DNA of 60,303 bases from Acidobacteriota bacterium (lineage in GTDB: Bacteria; Acidobacteriota; Terriglobia; Bryobacterales; UBA6623): NCBI GenBank assembly GCA_027624045.1, contig JAQBUE010000004.1:1-60303 (forward strand), given 5' to 3'. How positions within the stretch are numbered: the stretch's first letter is position 1; each line of letters begins with the position of its first letter. The translations under genes and the position numbers were made by a program. Positions 51,628 through 60,303 of the stretch are shown here, in pieces. The notes under the pieces are model-generated. The model saw nothing but the letters and a program-made list of their open reading frames with translations, was not told the origin of the DNA and did not search any database.

Positions 51628-52410
51628 ATGACCAACAGCCGTGTTCTCGCCAAACTTCGCGCCGGTGACTTCGTGAAAGTTGCCGGCATCAGCCGCGTTA
51701 TGCACCCCTGGCTCGCCGAGACGGTCGGCCGCATCGGATACGACTGTATCTGGCTGGACCTCGAGCACCGGCCCTGGGGCGACGAAGTGATTGACCCCAT
51801 CTCGCTCGCTTGCCGCGCTACCGGGATCGACCTGATGGCTCGCATCCACAAATCCGACTACGGCGACCCGATGCGCGCTCTTGAGTTCGGGGCCAACGGA
51901 CTGATGGTGCCGCACATCCGAAGCGCCCAAGAGGCTCGTGAGTGGGTCAACCACGCTCGCTTCCCGCCGCTGGGCAAGCGTGGCATCGACGCCGCCGGCG
52001 CCGACGCCGACTACGCCCTCGCTGACCCCAGAGAGTACCTGGAGCACGCCGCCAAAGAAGTGTTCCTGGCCTTCCAAATCGAGGATAAGGAAGCCGTCGA
52101 ATCAATTGATGAGATCGCTGATGTGGAAGGCTATGACCTGTTCTTCATCGGTATGGGCGACCTGAGTCTCAGCTACGGCGTGCCTTTCGACTTCGGGAAT
52201 CCCATTCTGCAAGAGGCGATGGAACGTGTCGCGGCGGCGGCCAAGAGGACGAACCGCTGGTGGGGCACGCCCACCGGCACACCCGAGCACGCCCAAAAGA
52301 TACTCGATCTCGGCGGACGCATGATCACCGCCGGCGGCGACCATATGGCGCTGCTCAACGGATTCCGCAATTCGTTCCAAGATTATTCAAAGGTCCGAAT
52401 CTCGACGTAA
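51628..52410 (+). CDS. HpcH/HpaI-type class II aldolase/citrate lyase family
   Basis: A 260-residue TIM-barrel aldolase: IGYDCIWLDLEHRPWG with metal-binding residues, ALEFGANGLMVPHIRSAQEA, FPPLGKRGIDAAGADADY and DLFFIGMGDLSLSYG. These enzymes split 4-hydroxy-2-oxo acids, such as 2-keto-3-deoxy-L-rhamnonate or 4-hydroxy-2-oxoheptanedioate, into pyruvate and an aldehyde. The gene is divergent from the sugar isomerase-like gene and precedes the mechanosensitive channel gene. Confidence 0.88.
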   Translation: MTNSRVLAKLRAGDFVKVAGISRVMHPWLAETVGRIGYDCIWLDLEHRPWGDEVIDPISLACRATGIDLMARIHKSDYGDPMRALEFGANGLMVPHIRSAQEAREWVNHARFPPLGKRGIDAAGADADYALADPREYLEHAAKEVFLAFQIEDKEAVESIDEIADVEGYDLFFIGMGDLSLSYGVPFDFGNPILQEAMERVAAAAKRTNRWWGTPTGTPEHAQKILDLGGRMITAGGDHMALLNGFRNSFQDYSKVRIST

Positions 52411-52468
52411 CAACGGCGCGGCGTACTTGCATCGGGGCAGTCAGGCTCGGCGTCAGCTTATTACCAGC

Positions 52469-53362
52469 ATGGAACTCCCTTTCACACTCAGCGCGCCGGC
52501 TCTACAGAAGGCCATTGCCAGTGTTCTTCTGCTGGTCTTGGTCCTCGTGGCGCGCGCCTTTTTGGGCCGTATTCTCACGCGCTACGTCAAGCACACCGAG
52601 CCGCGCCGCCGTTGGCTCGTCAGCATTCGCAATGCGCTGCTACTGCTTGGTTTCATCGCGCTGGGGATCATCTGGGTCGACGAGTTGAAGAATCTGGGTG
52701 TGGCCATCCTCGGCGTCGGCGTCGCGTTCGTGATTGCCGTAAAGGAGTTTCTGCTCTGTCTGAACGGCTCTTTCCTGCGGGCGACGACGAACGCGTTTTC
52801 CGTCGGTGATCGCATTGAGTGGGCGGGCCACCGCGGGGACGTGATCGATTTAGACCTGTTCACGACGACGCTTCTCGAAGTCGGGCCCGGTCACGCCTTT
52901 CACTTGAGGACGGGCCGCACCGTCGTGATTCCGAACAGCAAGATGCTCGATTCCCCCGTTATCAACGAATCACACATGAAGCGCTTTGTCTTGCATGTGT
53001 TTTCCGTGCCTCTCGGAATCGAGGAAGACTGGCAGCGGGCCGAAACCATCCTGCTCAAGGCCTGCCTGGAGGAATGCGCGCCCTATCGGGACGAAGCGGC
53101 ACGCCATATGAAGAAGCTAGAGGAGGAGCATGGTCTGACTGGCCTGCCGCCGGAGCCGCGCGTGATGCTGCAGCTCAGCGAGGTCCGCAAGCTGACTCTG
53201 CTCGTGCGGTTCCCTTGTCCGGTGGGCCGGCAGGGAAGCTTGGAACAGGCGATCATGCGGCGTTTCCTGGCCGAAATGGTGTGGCGGCAATTGCCTGCCC
53301 TGGACGAGGCCGCCGCCGAAAGAGAACAATTCGGGCCGACAACGCGCCGGCCCCGGACCTAA
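52469..53362 (+). CDS. MscS-family mechanosensitive ion channel
   Basis: A 297-residue channel with a compact membrane part (AIASVLLLVLVLVARAF, RNALLLLGFIALGIIWV), the pore-lining helix NLGVAILGVGVAFVIAVKEF, and a beta domain (FSVGDRIEWAGHRGDVID, GRTVVIPNSKMLDSPVIN). The first cytoplasmic segment is the MscS middle domain. It would release solutes during hypo-osmotic shock. The start at ATG 52469 gives the shortest credible N-terminus; no clear ribosome-binding site. Confidence 0.9.
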   Translation: MELPFTLSAPALQKAIASVLLLVLVLVARAFLGRILTRYVKHTEPRRRWLVSIRNALLLLGFIALGIIWVDELKNLGVAILGVGVAFVIAVKEFLLCLNGSFLRATTNAFSVGDRIEWAGHRGDVIDLDLFTTTLLEVGPGHAFHLRTGRTVVIPNSKMLDSPVINESHMKRFVLHVFSVPLGIEEDWQRAETILLKACLEECAPYRDEAARHMKKLEEEHGLTGLPPEPRVMLQLSEVRKLTLLVRFPCPVGRQGSLEQAIMRRFLAEMVWRQLPALDEAAAEREQFGPTTRRPRT

Positions 53363-53378
53363 CCTGCCTATTTCGTTT

Positions 53379-54596
53379 TCAGGTTTCTTCCCGTTCGGTG
53401 GCTTCAACGAGGTCAAGTACGGCAACTCGATACACCGCGGGCAGGCCTTCCCGGTCGCTGACGAAGTAGATCCATTGGCTGTCGTGCGAGAAGACGGGCT
53501 CGGGCGCTGATGCCCAGGGGTCGGTTTGATCCGTGCCGGCGATCGGGTAGGGTTTGCCGCTACTGGCGTGTTCGCAGATCGTTATTTCTCGCTGCAAGCG
53601 GCTGAACAAGACGTAGATATTCGGGCCGGCGAGACTGCTGCTTGCCCCCACAATCACTGAATTATCTTCGTTGGCGCTGAGCCAGCCGAAGCGGCTACAA
53701 CGCGAGACCGTGCGTTCTTCGCCTGTCGTAACATTGACGCAGCGCACCGTCGCGCCGCGCCCGCTGGCGTCCGGGTAGTGGACGTAGCAGACTTCTTCGC
53801 CGCCGCCGGACCAGTATTCGTGACCCAGTCTCTCTTCGCCCTGGCGGGGACGCAGGTTCCTGGGGCCGGACGCGCCGGGGCGCATCAGCCAGAGGCGGTC
53901 GACTTTCTCCCAGGGGCCTTCGTGGCAGTAGAGTACTTCGTTACTGCCAGGGCGGAACTGCGGGTGAGCGAGCCACTGGTTCTCGCCGACCAACAGGCGG
54001 CCCTGGCCGCTGAGCAAGTCGACGAGCTGGATACGGCAGCGCGGCCGCTTGGCGAATTGCTCGTCGAAGCCGTCGACCCAGTCTTCTTCACGCATCTCTA
54101 CCACGGCGGCATAGCGAGCTGAGCCCGATACAGCTAGATGGCCGGTGACCCGCCACCCCGATTCCGCACGGTAGATGCGTTGCGTCCGGCCGCCGCCCGC
54201 CGCCACCCGCTTGAGTTCGTTTCCCTGAAGAAAAAAGACTCTTTTCTCCTTGTCGTCCAAGGTGGCTGAGTAGGTGTGGACGCCAGGACCCTCGCTGAGT
54301 TGAAGCATCCGGGAGCGGGCGAGATTCAGCCGAAAAATCTGGCGTGAGCCGGTCCGTTCCGAGCCGACCAGAACGAACGAGTTCTTGCGTGAGAGAAATC
54401 GATGATGATAGTGCGGCAGATGGTGCAGCGAGTCGGCTGGCGTGAGACGGTAGATCAGCCGCTCCGTCAGCGCGTCGGGGCTAACAGAGGCTTGATTCTC
54501 AAAGCGAGACCCTCTGCCGGATGAGCGCCCTTGAGCAGCGGCCACGGCAGGCGCACAGGCAGACAAAAACGCTCTTCGGCTCAGCGTTTTCACCAA
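53379..54596 (-). CDS. Tat-exported oligogalacturonate-lyase-like beta-propeller
   Basis: A twin-arginine leader (TLSRRAFLSACAPAVAAA) precedes a seven-bladed TolB/PD40-type propeller resembling oligogalacturonate lyase (PF14583): LHHLPHYHHRFLSRKNSFVLVGS, RQIFRLNLARSRMLQLSEG, WLAHPQFRPGSNEVLYCHEG, HEYWSGGGEEVCYVHYPD and FSHDSQWIYFVSDREG. The HHLPHYHHR and HEYW stretches place histidines as in the metal site of that family. Pectin-derived oligosaccharides are the natural guess for a substrate. No other pectin genes are close. Confidence 0.8.
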   Translation of the reverse strand: MVKTLSRRAFLSACAPAVAAAQGRSSGRGSRFENQASVSPDALTERLIYRLTPADSLHHLPHYHHRFLSRKNSFVLVGSERTGSRQIFRLNLARSRMLQLSEGPGVHTYSATLDDKEKRVFFLQGNELKRVAAGGGRTQRIYRAESGWRVTGHLAVSGSARYAAVVEMREEDWVDGFDEQFAKRPRCRIQLVDLLSGQGRLLVGENQWLAHPQFRPGSNEVLYCHEGPWEKVDRLWLMRPGASGPRNLRPRQGEERLGHEYWSGGGEEVCYVHYPDASGRGATVRCVNVTTGEERTVSRCSRFGWLSANEDNSVIVGASSSLAGPNIYVLFSRLQREITICEHASSGKPYPIAGTDQTDPWASAPEPVFSHDSQWIYFVSDREGLPAVYRVAVLDLVEATEREET

Positions 54597-54733
54597 TTCG
54601 TCATCGTATCATCGGACTTGCTTCACCGAAGCGCCGAATCCGCCGTTTCAGGCGAACCATCGTCCACCGCTGGGCGGCCGATGCGCCATCGGACGAGTGT
54701 TAGAATGATCCAACTCCGCTTGAGCCGCTCGCT

Positions 54734-55165
54734 GTGAAGAAGATTCAACAATTGCTGCCCAATGTGTATCGCGGCGTTGTGTCCGACCCGCTCGCCGAGG
54801 AAGATCTCGTGCTCACCTATTGGCCTTCGACGGTGGGTCCGATGATCGCTTACCGAACGCGCCCGGTGGGGGTTTTCGGCAGGAAACTGTTTGTCGAAGT
54901 GACCGATGCCCAGTGGCGCGACGAGTTGCAGGCCCTGAGCCGCCGGATTGCGCGGCAATTGAACAAGGCGGTCGGGCGGAAAGTGCTTTGGGACGTGAGC
55001 TTCCGGCTGGGCCGGGAGCGGGCTAAGCCTCCGGCGCGAACGGCAGCCGCCGGCGAACCGTTGACACCGCGTAGCAGCGACGAAGCCGACGACATTCGAG
55101 ACCCGAATCTAAGGCGGATCTTTCGCGCCCGACGCCTCAAGTCCGCCGCGGGAAAGATCGCCTGA
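54734..55165 (+). CDS. DciA-family (DUF721) protein
   Basis: A 143-residue protein with the DUF721/DciA fold: WPSTVGPMIAYRTRPVGVFGRKLFVEVTDAQWRDELQAL, ISRRIARQLNKAVGRKVLWDVSFRLG-like order of strands and helices. DciA is a replicative-helicase loader in bacteria that lack DnaC. The start is GTG at 54734. The last 45 residues are charged and probably disordered. Its stop shares one base with the gatC start, so the two are cotranscribed. Confidence 0.75.
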   Translation: MKKIQQLLPNVYRGVVSDPLAEEDLVLTYWPSTVGPMIAYRTRPVGVFGRKLFVEVTDAQWRDELQALSRRIARQLNKAVGRKVLWDVSFRLGRERAKPPARTAAAGEPLTPRSSDEADDIRDPNLRRIFRARRLKSAAGKIA

Positions 55166-55464
55166 TGAAGATTACGGAAGAGGAAGTCCGCTACATCGCG
55201 CAGCTCGCCAATCTCGAATTGAGCGCGGAGGCGATTGCGCAATATAGCCACGACATGGAAGAGATTCTCACCTACATCGACAAACTCGACGAGCTCGATA
55301 CGAGCGCGGTCGAACCGATGGCGCAGGTAATCTACGAAGGCACTGAAACAGCGACCCTGCGAGACGACGTGCCGGCGCCCTCGTTCGACCAGGAAACAGC
55401 ATTGCGCGCAGCGCCGCTCAAGGGCGCGGGATATTTCAAGGTACCCAAGGTCATCGAACGCTAG
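55165..55464 (+). CDS. gatC: Aspartyl/glutamyl-tRNA amidotransferase subunit C
   Basis: GatC, 99 residues: VRYIAQLANLELSAEAIAQY, EEILTYIDKLDELDTSAVEPM and the C-terminal LRDDVPAP. It is the small belt subunit that holds GatA and GatB together in the enzyme that converts Glu-tRNA(Gln) or Asp-tRNA(Asn). The start codon overlaps the previous stop by one base. gatA follows after 83 bases; gatB is not in the window. Confidence 0.95.
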   Translation: MKITEEEVRYIAQLANLELSAEAIAQYSHDMEEILTYIDKLDELDTSAVEPMAQVIYEGTETATLRDDVPAPSFDQETALRAAPLKGAGYFKVPKVIER

Positions 55465-55547
55465 GCGCATCGAGGAACAAGCAGGCGGTCGCGTTGCAAC
55501 GTGACCCGGCAGGTGCCCTAACCCGGCACGCGCCCTGACTCGGCAAG

Positions 55548-56996
55548 ATGGATAACTACAAGACACTCACGATCAGCGCCATCCGGCAAGGGCTCAGCAA
55601 CGGCAGTTTCAGCGCCAAGGAACTGGCCCAGCAAGCCGTCAGCCTCGCCGAGGCCGAGAACGATCTTTATGGCGCGTTCTTGCACTTCTGCCCAGAGCGA
55701 GCTCTTGCCACCGCCGAGCGCGTCGACGCCGATCTCGCCGCGGGCAAGCCGCTTGGCGCCCTGGCCGGCGTCCCCGTCGCTGTTAAAGACGTCATCATGA
55801 CCAAGGGCGTGCGGACGACTTGCGCCTCCCGCCTCCTTGAAAATTACGTGGCGCACTATGACGCCACAGTCGTTGCCCGTCTTGAGCAGGCCGGCGGCAT
55901 GATCTTCGGGAAAGCGAACTGCGACGAGTTCGCGATGGGTTCATCGAACGAGAACTCGGCGTTTGGCCCCGTGCGCAACCCGGCGGCGCCGGATCGCGTG
56001 CCGGGCGGCTCGAGCGGCGGTTCGGCGGCAGCCGTGGCGGGGGGCTTCGCTCCCGTTTCGCTGGGCTCGGATACGGGCGGGTCGATCCGCCAGCCAGCCT
56101 CGTTTTGCGGCGTGGTCGGGCTGAAGCCTACCTACGGCCGCGTCTCCCGTTACGGTTTGGTGGCCTTCGCCAGTTCGCTGGATAGCATCGGCCCGTTTGT
56201 CCGAACGGTCAAAGATGCCGCCACGCTGCTGAGTGTGATCGCGGGCCGCGACCCGCTGGATTCGACATCCGCCGCCGTCGAGGCGCCCAACTATTCAGCC
56301 GGCCTGACGGCTGACGTCAAAGGGCTGCGCATCGGCGTCCCGAAGGAGTACTTCGCCGCCGGTCTCGACCCCGAGGTGCGAGGCCGGATCGAGGCCGGAC
56401 TCAAAGTGCTCGAAGGTCTCGGCTGCGAAATCAGCGAGATGAGCCTGCCCCACACCGAGTACGCGGTCGCAACCTACTATTTGATCTGCACCGCCGAAGC
56501 CAGCGCCAACCTGGCGCGCTACGACGGTGTGCGCTATACGCGGCGCGTTGACGAGCCGGAGACGCTTGACGAGATGTATTCCAAGACGCGCGGCGAAGGG
56601 TTTGGCGCCGAGGTGACCCGCCGCATCATCCTCGGGACGTATGTGTTGAGCTCGGGTTACTACGACGCCTACTACCGTAAGGCCCAACAGGTGCGCACGT
56701 TGATCGCTTCCGACTTCAAGAAGGCTTTCGAGACGGTGGATGCAATTGTGACACCCGTGTCGCCGTTTCCGGCCTTCAAGCTGGGTGAAAAGATTTCCGA
56801 TCCGCTCGATATGTATCTGTCTGACATCTACACGCTCAACTGCAGCTTGGCGGGCAACACCGGCGTCAGCGTGCCTTGCGGCAAGACCGCCGAGGGGCTG
56901 CCGGTGGGCATGCAGATCATCTGCGATCACTTCCAGGAGGCAACGATGCTCAAGCTGGGTGATGCCTTCGAGCAGGCAGGCGGTTTCACGGTCTGA
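55548..56996 (+). CDS. gatA: Glu-tRNA(Gln) amidotransferase subunit A
   Basis: GatA, 482 residues, an amidase-signature enzyme that releases ammonia from glutamine for transamidation of misacylated tRNA. The catalytic Ser-cisSer-Lys set is visible: Lys in [13 protein letters not shown], and the serines in [16 protein letters not shown] and [13 protein letters not shown]. Length is normal and no residue is missing. It is downstream of gatC. Confidence 0.97.
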   Translation: MDNYKTLTISAIRQGLSNGSFSAKELAQQAVSLAEAENDLYGAFLHFCPERALATAERVDADLAAGKPLGALAGVPVAVKDVIMTKGVRTTCASRLLENYVAHYDATVVARLEQAGGMIFGKANCDEFAMGSSNENSAFGPVRNPAAPDRVPGGSSGGSAAAVAGGFAPVSLGSDTGGSIRQPASFCGVVGLKPTYGRVSRYGLVAFASSLDSIGPFVRTVKDAATLLSVIAGRDPLDSTSAAVEAPNYSAGLTADVKGLRIGVPKEYFAAGLDPEVRGRIEAGLKVLEGLGCEISEMSLPHTEYAVATYYLICTAEASANLARYDGVRYTRRVDEPETLDEMYSKTRGEGFGAEVTRRIILGTYVLSSGYYDAYYRKAQQVRTLIASDFKKAFETVDAIVTPVSPFPAFKLGEKISDPLDMYLSDIYTLNCSLAGNTGVSVPCGKTAEGLPVGMQIICDHFQEATMLKLGDAFEQAGGFTV

Positions 56997-57092
56997 GCGC
57001 CCCGGCAACGCAGCGCCGCATCAAACACCGTCCGCTATCCTGAACGTTTGATCCTCTGCTGAACGCGAGCCAGTCTCGCCGCGCTTCCTAAG

Positions 57093-58256
57093 ATGCATAT
57101 TCGTAAACTTCGTCTCTTGACTCCGGGGCCCACGCCCCTCTATCCACCGGCTGTTCGCGCTATGGCCGGCGCGGATATTCATCACCGCACCGAAGACTTC
57201 CGGGCGCTCTACTCGGGCGTACTCGAAGGTCTGAAGTACTTCATGGGCACCACCAACGATGTGATGGTCTTCACCTCGTCGGGCACCGGTGCGATGGAGA
57301 GCGCGATTTCGAACCTCTTTTCAGCCGGCGACAAGGCGCTGGTCGTGTGCGCCGGCAAGTTCGGTGAACGCTGGACGGAGATGACTCGGGCTTTCGGACT
57401 CCAAGTCCAGGTGCTCGAAGCGCCCTATGGCGATGCCGTCACACCCGAACGCGTTGCCGAGGCTTTGCAGACTGATCCCGGCATTCGCGGCGTCTTCGTC
57501 CAGGCCACGGAAAGCTCAACCGGTGTTTCTCACGACATCGAAGCGATGGCGCGGGCCGTCAAAGGGACGGATGCGCTGCTGATCGTCGATGCCATCACCG
57601 GTCTTGGCACGAGTCATCTCGATATCGACGGCTGGGGCCTTGATGTCGTCATCGGGGGTTCTCAAAAGGCGGCGATGATTCCGCCGGGGCTGGCCTTTCT
57701 GTCACTGAGTCCGAAAGCCTGGGAACGGGCCGAACCGCGGCGCTCGGGCTATTTCTATTTCGACCTGCTCAAGCACAAGAAGGGCGGCGAAAAAGGCGAA
57801 TCTCCTTGGACCCCGGCGACTTCGCTACTGCTCGGCTTGGCCGAGACGCTCCGCTACATCCGCGAGCTGGGCCGGGAAAACTTGATCGAAAACGCTCAAC
57901 TGCTCGCCAAGGCGACCCGCGAAGCCGCCGTGGCACTCGATTTAGAGTTATTCGCGAAGGGCATTCCAGCCGCGGCTGTAACGTCGATTCGCGCCCCGAA
58001 CGGTGTCAGCTCAAACGATATCGTTAAGCAGTTCAAGACACGCTTCGGCTCGATCATCGCCAATGGACAAGGATCGATGAAGGGCGAGATCTTCCGTATT
58101 GCCCACCTCGGCTATTTCGACTTCGCTGACCTGTTCGGAGTGATCGCCGAGCTTGAGATCATCCTGCACTCACTCGGCCAGAAGGTGGAATTCGGCCAGG
58201 GCGTCCGGCGCGTGCAGCAGGTATACGTCGAAGCCGCGGGTTCGCAAGGTTCGTAA
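57093..58256 (+). CDS. Class V aminotransferase (alanine-glyoxylate/serine-pyruvate type)
   Basis: A fold-type I class V enzyme of 387 residues: LLTPGPTPLYPPAV at the N-terminus, HHRTEDFRALY, FTSSGTGAMESAISN, VDAITGLGTSHLDID and the cofactor lysine in IGGSQKAAMIPPGLAF. Members transaminate serine, alanine or phosphonates with glyoxylate or pyruvate. The gene is alone; upstream is gatA, downstream the Panacea pair. Confidence 0.92.
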   Translation: MHIRKLRLLTPGPTPLYPPAVRAMAGADIHHRTEDFRALYSGVLEGLKYFMGTTNDVMVFTSSGTGAMESAISNLFSAGDKALVVCAGKFGERWTEMTRAFGLQVQVLEAPYGDAVTPERVAEALQTDPGIRGVFVQATESSTGVSHDIEAMARAVKGTDALLIVDAITGLGTSHLDIDGWGLDVVIGGSQKAAMIPPGLAFLSLSPKAWERAEPRRSGYFYFDLLKHKKGGEKGESPWTPATSLLLGLAETLRYIRELGRENLIENAQLLAKATREAAVALDLELFAKGIPAAAVTSIRAPNGVSSNDIVKQFKTRFGSIIANGQGSMKGEIFRIAHLGYFDFADLFGVIAELEIILHSLGQKVEFGQGVRRVQQVYVEAAGSQGS

Positions 58257-58448
58257 ACCTAACCAGCCCGGCGGCAATCATCGCACCACTACACACCGCC
58301 TTACGAAATCGCAGATTGGGGCTGCGTGGGTAGTTTCCTAATACGGTTCTGCAACATTCACAGCACGATCAGGGTCACGCCTGCGATGGAGTCCAAGCTG
58401 ACCGATCACATCTGAACGATTGAAGAACTCATAAATGACTGAAAATAC

Positions 58449-58477
58449 TTGATTTGCGCTACCTTTTAGTATATAAT
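58449..58477 (+). promoter_or_regulatory. Near-consensus promoter of the Panacea operon
   Basis: -35 TTGATT (58449-58454), a 17-base spacer and a perfect -10 TATAAT (58472-58477) in an AT-rich island. A GGGAGGG site (58484-58490) precedes the ATG at 58495. This is the strongest promoter seen in the window. Confidence 0.7.
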
Positions 58478-58494
58478 AATACCGGGAGGGAGCT

Positions 58495-58956
58495 ATGCTA
58501 GTCCACGTGGGGCACGAGTCTTCCAGGGTCGCGAACTACGTACTCTGGCACTCACAAAAAGATCCCGTAACACCGATGCAGCTTCTCAAGCTGGCCTACC
58601 TCTGCCATGGGTGGATGCTTGGACTGTGCGGAAGACCACTACTCAGCGACCGTGTAGAAGCATGGCAGTACGGCCCGGTCGTCCCGAAAATTTACCATCA
58701 ATTTAAGAAGTATAAGGGGGCCTTCATCTCCGAGGTACCAGGTGTCAAGCCGTCAGGATTTTCCCCTGACGAGGAGAGCATCATGGATCAGGTGTGGGAG
58801 CAGTACGGTCACCTTACAGGCCCGCAGCTTTCAACGCTGACCCACCAGTCGGGCACGCCGTGGGATATCACTATTCGTGTCCGTGGGCAGGGCTCCACAA
58901 TACCCAACGATCTCATCGAGCAGCACTATCGAGCATTGACGGAAGCACGGACTTGA
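58495..58956 (+). CDS. Panacea-domain (DUF4065) candidate antitoxin
   Basis: A 153-residue Panacea/DUF4065 protein: VANYVLWHSQKDPVTPMQLLKLAYLCHGW, then DRVEAWQYGPVVPKIYHQFKKY and a final helical part (LSTLTHQSGTPWD). Panacea proteins are antitoxins for many unrelated toxins in PanTA systems, and include SocA and GepA. It has a strong promoter and ribosome-binding site and is followed after four bases by a small membrane protein, the likely toxin. Confidence 0.85.
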   Translation: MLVHVGHESSRVANYVLWHSQKDPVTPMQLLKLAYLCHGWMLGLCGRPLLSDRVEAWQYGPVVPKIYHQFKKYKGAFISEVPGVKPSGFSPDEESIMDQVWEQYGHLTGPQLSTLTHQSGTPWDITIRVRGQGSTIPNDLIEQHYRALTEART

Positions 58957-58960
58957 TTCA

Positions 58961-59302
58961 GTGGAGCCTGGCAAGAGGGTACGAGCGGAGGCCCCACCAG
59001 AGGCCAGCGAGCAGTCGAACCTTGAAGCTATCGCGATTGCCGGTAACAAACTTAAGCAGTACCGGCGGGATAACACCGTCAAGACACATCTTCATTGCGC
59101 GACCATCCTTGGGTTCTGGGCGTTCGTTTTGGGAGTGCTGGGTATCGGGCTCGTCTGGTTCTGGCATCTTGTTACGCCTGAGTGCTGGCACTATCTTTCG
59201 CAATCCCAAGAAGGCGAAATCAAGACTATCCTTGTCACTGCTATTACTTCCGCCGCGATGACACGCGCGGCCAAGAAGCTCTTTGGCGGCCAAGACGACT
59301 AG
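58961..59302 (+). CDS. Small membrane protein, candidate PanT-type toxin
   Basis: A 113-residue protein with one clear membrane segment (ILGFWAFVLGVLGIGLVWFW), probably a second weaker one (ITSAAMTRAAKKLFG region), and a basic ending. The start is GTG at 58961, four bases after the Panacea gene. Membrane-depolarising toxins are one of the toxin classes paired with Panacea antitoxins, so a toxin role is plausible. No family recognised in the sequence itself. Confidence 0.6.
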   Translation: MEPGKRVRAEAPPEASEQSNLEAIAIAGNKLKQYRRDNTVKTHLHCATILGFWAFVLGVLGIGLVWFWHLVTPECWHYLSQSQEGEIKTILVTAITSAAMTRAAKKLFGGQDD

Positions 59303-59350
59303 CAACCCAGATTTAGGACCCACACACTGTTAGGACACTACCGCTGCGTG

Positions 59351-59380
59351 TTGACAGCCCAAAGCCAGTGGGAGTAGTCT
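59351..59380 (+). promoter_or_regulatory. Candidate promoter of the NHL-repeat gene
   Basis: A consensus -35 TTGACA (59351-59356), an 18-base spacer and a weak -10 TAGTCT (59375-59380), about 135 bases ahead of the ATG at 59516. Confidence 0.35.
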
Positions 59381-59386
59381 CACTAT

Positions 59387-59407
59387 GCATCTGATTTTTT
59401 CGGATGC
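59387..59407. other. Hairpin with an 8-bp stem
   Basis: GCATCTGA and TCGGATGC pair over eight bases (one G-T) around a run of five T. It lies between the Panacea pair and the NHL gene, downstream of a possible promoter. Could be a weak terminator or a leader structure; no trailing T-run. Confidence 0.35.
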
Positions 59408-59515
59408 TGTCTATTCACAAACCTGCTCAGGGCGAAGTCGCCTGGCCGAGTTCCGAAACCCCGCCGGTTCTCGGGCCCGTTGTGGCTTCGCGACGAACCA
59501 TGAAGGGGCGCTTCG

Positions 59516-60298
59516 ATGAAGAAATATCTACTCGCCATTGTTCTGTTGACGGTTCCGCTCACTCTGCCGGCTCAGCCGGTTGAGTTTACGATTGAAACGG
59601 TGGCGGGAATCGTCGGAATCGGCGATAGCGGTCCCGTCCCTGAGGTGCTGCTGTTCGATCCGCAAGGTGTCGCCCTCGATAGCGATGGAAACCTCTTTGT
59701 TGCCGACCGCTCGCACAACCGCATCCGCAGAATCAAGATAACGGCCACAACCGTCGCCGGAAGTGGCGTCGCGGGGAACTCGGGCGATGGCGGACAAGCG
59801 CAGGTGGCGAGGCTCAATGGCCCATCGGACGTATTCGTCGATGAGCTGAATAATATCTATGTCGCCGATACGAATAACCACAAAGTAAGAAGGGTCACTC
59901 CGTCCGGAGGTATCACGACGATCGCGGGAACGGGCGTCGCGGGCTCGGCCGGGGATGGCGGACTGGCTGTGAACGCCCAATTGGGCCGGATCGAGGGGGT
60001 CGCGCGTGACGCCGCGGGCAACCTCTACATCGCGGATACGTCGAACCACCGCATTCGCAAGGTTGACAAGGACGGCGTAATCACGACGCTAGCGGGGACG
60101 GGAACCGCGGGCTTCAGCGGCGATGGAGGAGCGGCGGCGGCGGCGCAACTGGATTCACCTGTGGGTGTGACGATTGGGCGGGCTGGCACACCCCATGCCG
60201 GGGCGGTGCTGTTCGCAGATTTCGGAAATCACAGGGTAGCATTTTCCAATCCAAGAATGATCCTGAAATGCGGTAGGTCGAGGCCGGGGACGAAATAG
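59516..60298 (+). CDS. Short exported NHL-repeat protein
   Basis: A signal peptide (MKKYLLAIVLLTVPLTLPAQ) is followed by about four NHL blades: LFDPQGVALDSDGNLFVADR, LNGPSDVFVDELNNIYVADT, the GVARDAAGNLYIADTSNHRI block and a last partial VLFADFGNHRV. After that the sequence is unrelated to the family and ends within 25 residues. Acidobacterial relatives often run to 600 or more residues, so this may be a 3' truncated copy. An AAGGGG site precedes the ATG. Confidence 0.8.
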   Translation: MKKYLLAIVLLTVPLTLPAQPVEFTIETVAGIVGIGDSGPVPEVLLFDPQGVALDSDGNLFVADRSHNRIRRIKITATTVAGSGVAGNSGDGGQAQVARLNGPSDVFVDELNNIYVADTNNHKVRRVTPSGGITTIAGTGVAGSAGDGGLAVNAQLGRIEGVARDAAGNLYIADTSNHRIRKVDKDGVITTLAGTGTAGFSGDGGAAAAAQLDSPVGVTIGRAGTPHAGAVLFADFGNHRVAFSNPRMILKCGRSRPGTK

Positions 60299-60303
60299 GG
60301 TGT

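Noticed and set aside
1..60303. CRISPR array, tRNA or rRNA genes
   Set aside because: No evenly spaced repeats and no T-loop/anticodon pattern in a plausible cloverleaf were seen by eye; a covariance-model scan would be needed to exclude small RNAs.

Overview
The window is about 60 kb of GC-rich chromosome. It looks like an acidobacterium of the Bryobacterales/Solibacter type, an inference from gene content and not from a marker gene. Pointers are many exported metal-dependent amidohydrolases, a c-type cytochrome coupled to a PQQ-dependent dehydrogenase, an exported alpha/beta hydrolase of the PF20091 type, small carboxypeptidase-regulatory-like proteins, NHL/SMP-30 propellers, Tat-exported oxidoreductase- and lyase-like proteins, and a receiver/histidine-kinase phosphorelay. 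No rRNA, tRNA, CRISPR array, integrase or complete insertion sequence was seen.

Layout. 0.1-9.4 kb: pentapeptide-repeat protein, CBM9-like protein, exported amidohydrolase, HAD phosphatase and ceramidase-like protein, a solitary groS, purE, SMP-30-like lipoprotein, aspartate-type aminotransferase. 9.4-10.2 kb: noncoding stretch with short repeats. 10.1-16.2 kb: accessory island with a truncated esterase, two fragments of REP-associated (Y1) transposases, the DarT/DarG toxin-antitoxin pair, a large GNAT-PIN-GNAT protein coupled to an ASCH-domain protein, and a HigB/HigA pair. 16.3-31.5 kb: metabolic and exported enzymes, including two SGNH hydrolases around a methyltransferase, arsenate reductase, CoA-transferase, and cytochrome c/PQQ dehydrogenase. 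31.9-35.1 kb: two-component operon whose first kinase carries an internal TGA. 35.1-41.6 kb: alpha/beta hydrolase, MutS2, Nudix hydrolase, and a three-gene operon ending in a thioredoxin-like protein. 41.7-48.2 kb: five tandem paralogous exported amidohydrolases on the minus strand. 48.4-58.3 kb: truncated ttcA, Na/Pi cotransporter, Uma2 nuclease, sugar isomerase-like protein, HpcH aldolase, MscS channel, oligogalacturonate-lyase-like propeller, a DciA/gatC/gatA run, and a class V aminotransferase. 58.4-60.3 kb: a Panacea-domain plus membrane-protein pair (candidate toxin-antitoxin) and a short NHL-repeat protein.

The strongest candidate for an undescribed system is the two-gene GNAT-PIN-GNAT/ASCH module (12.8-15.5 kb). 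It sits in a 3,042-bp unit bounded by a perfect 52-bp direct repeat. One copy encodes the C-terminus of DarG on the plus strand and the other encodes the C-terminus of HigA on the minus strand. The arrangement looks like a cassette placed between two convergent toxin-antitoxin operons, with duplication of the junction. Domain calls come from reading motifs by eye; no database search was run.
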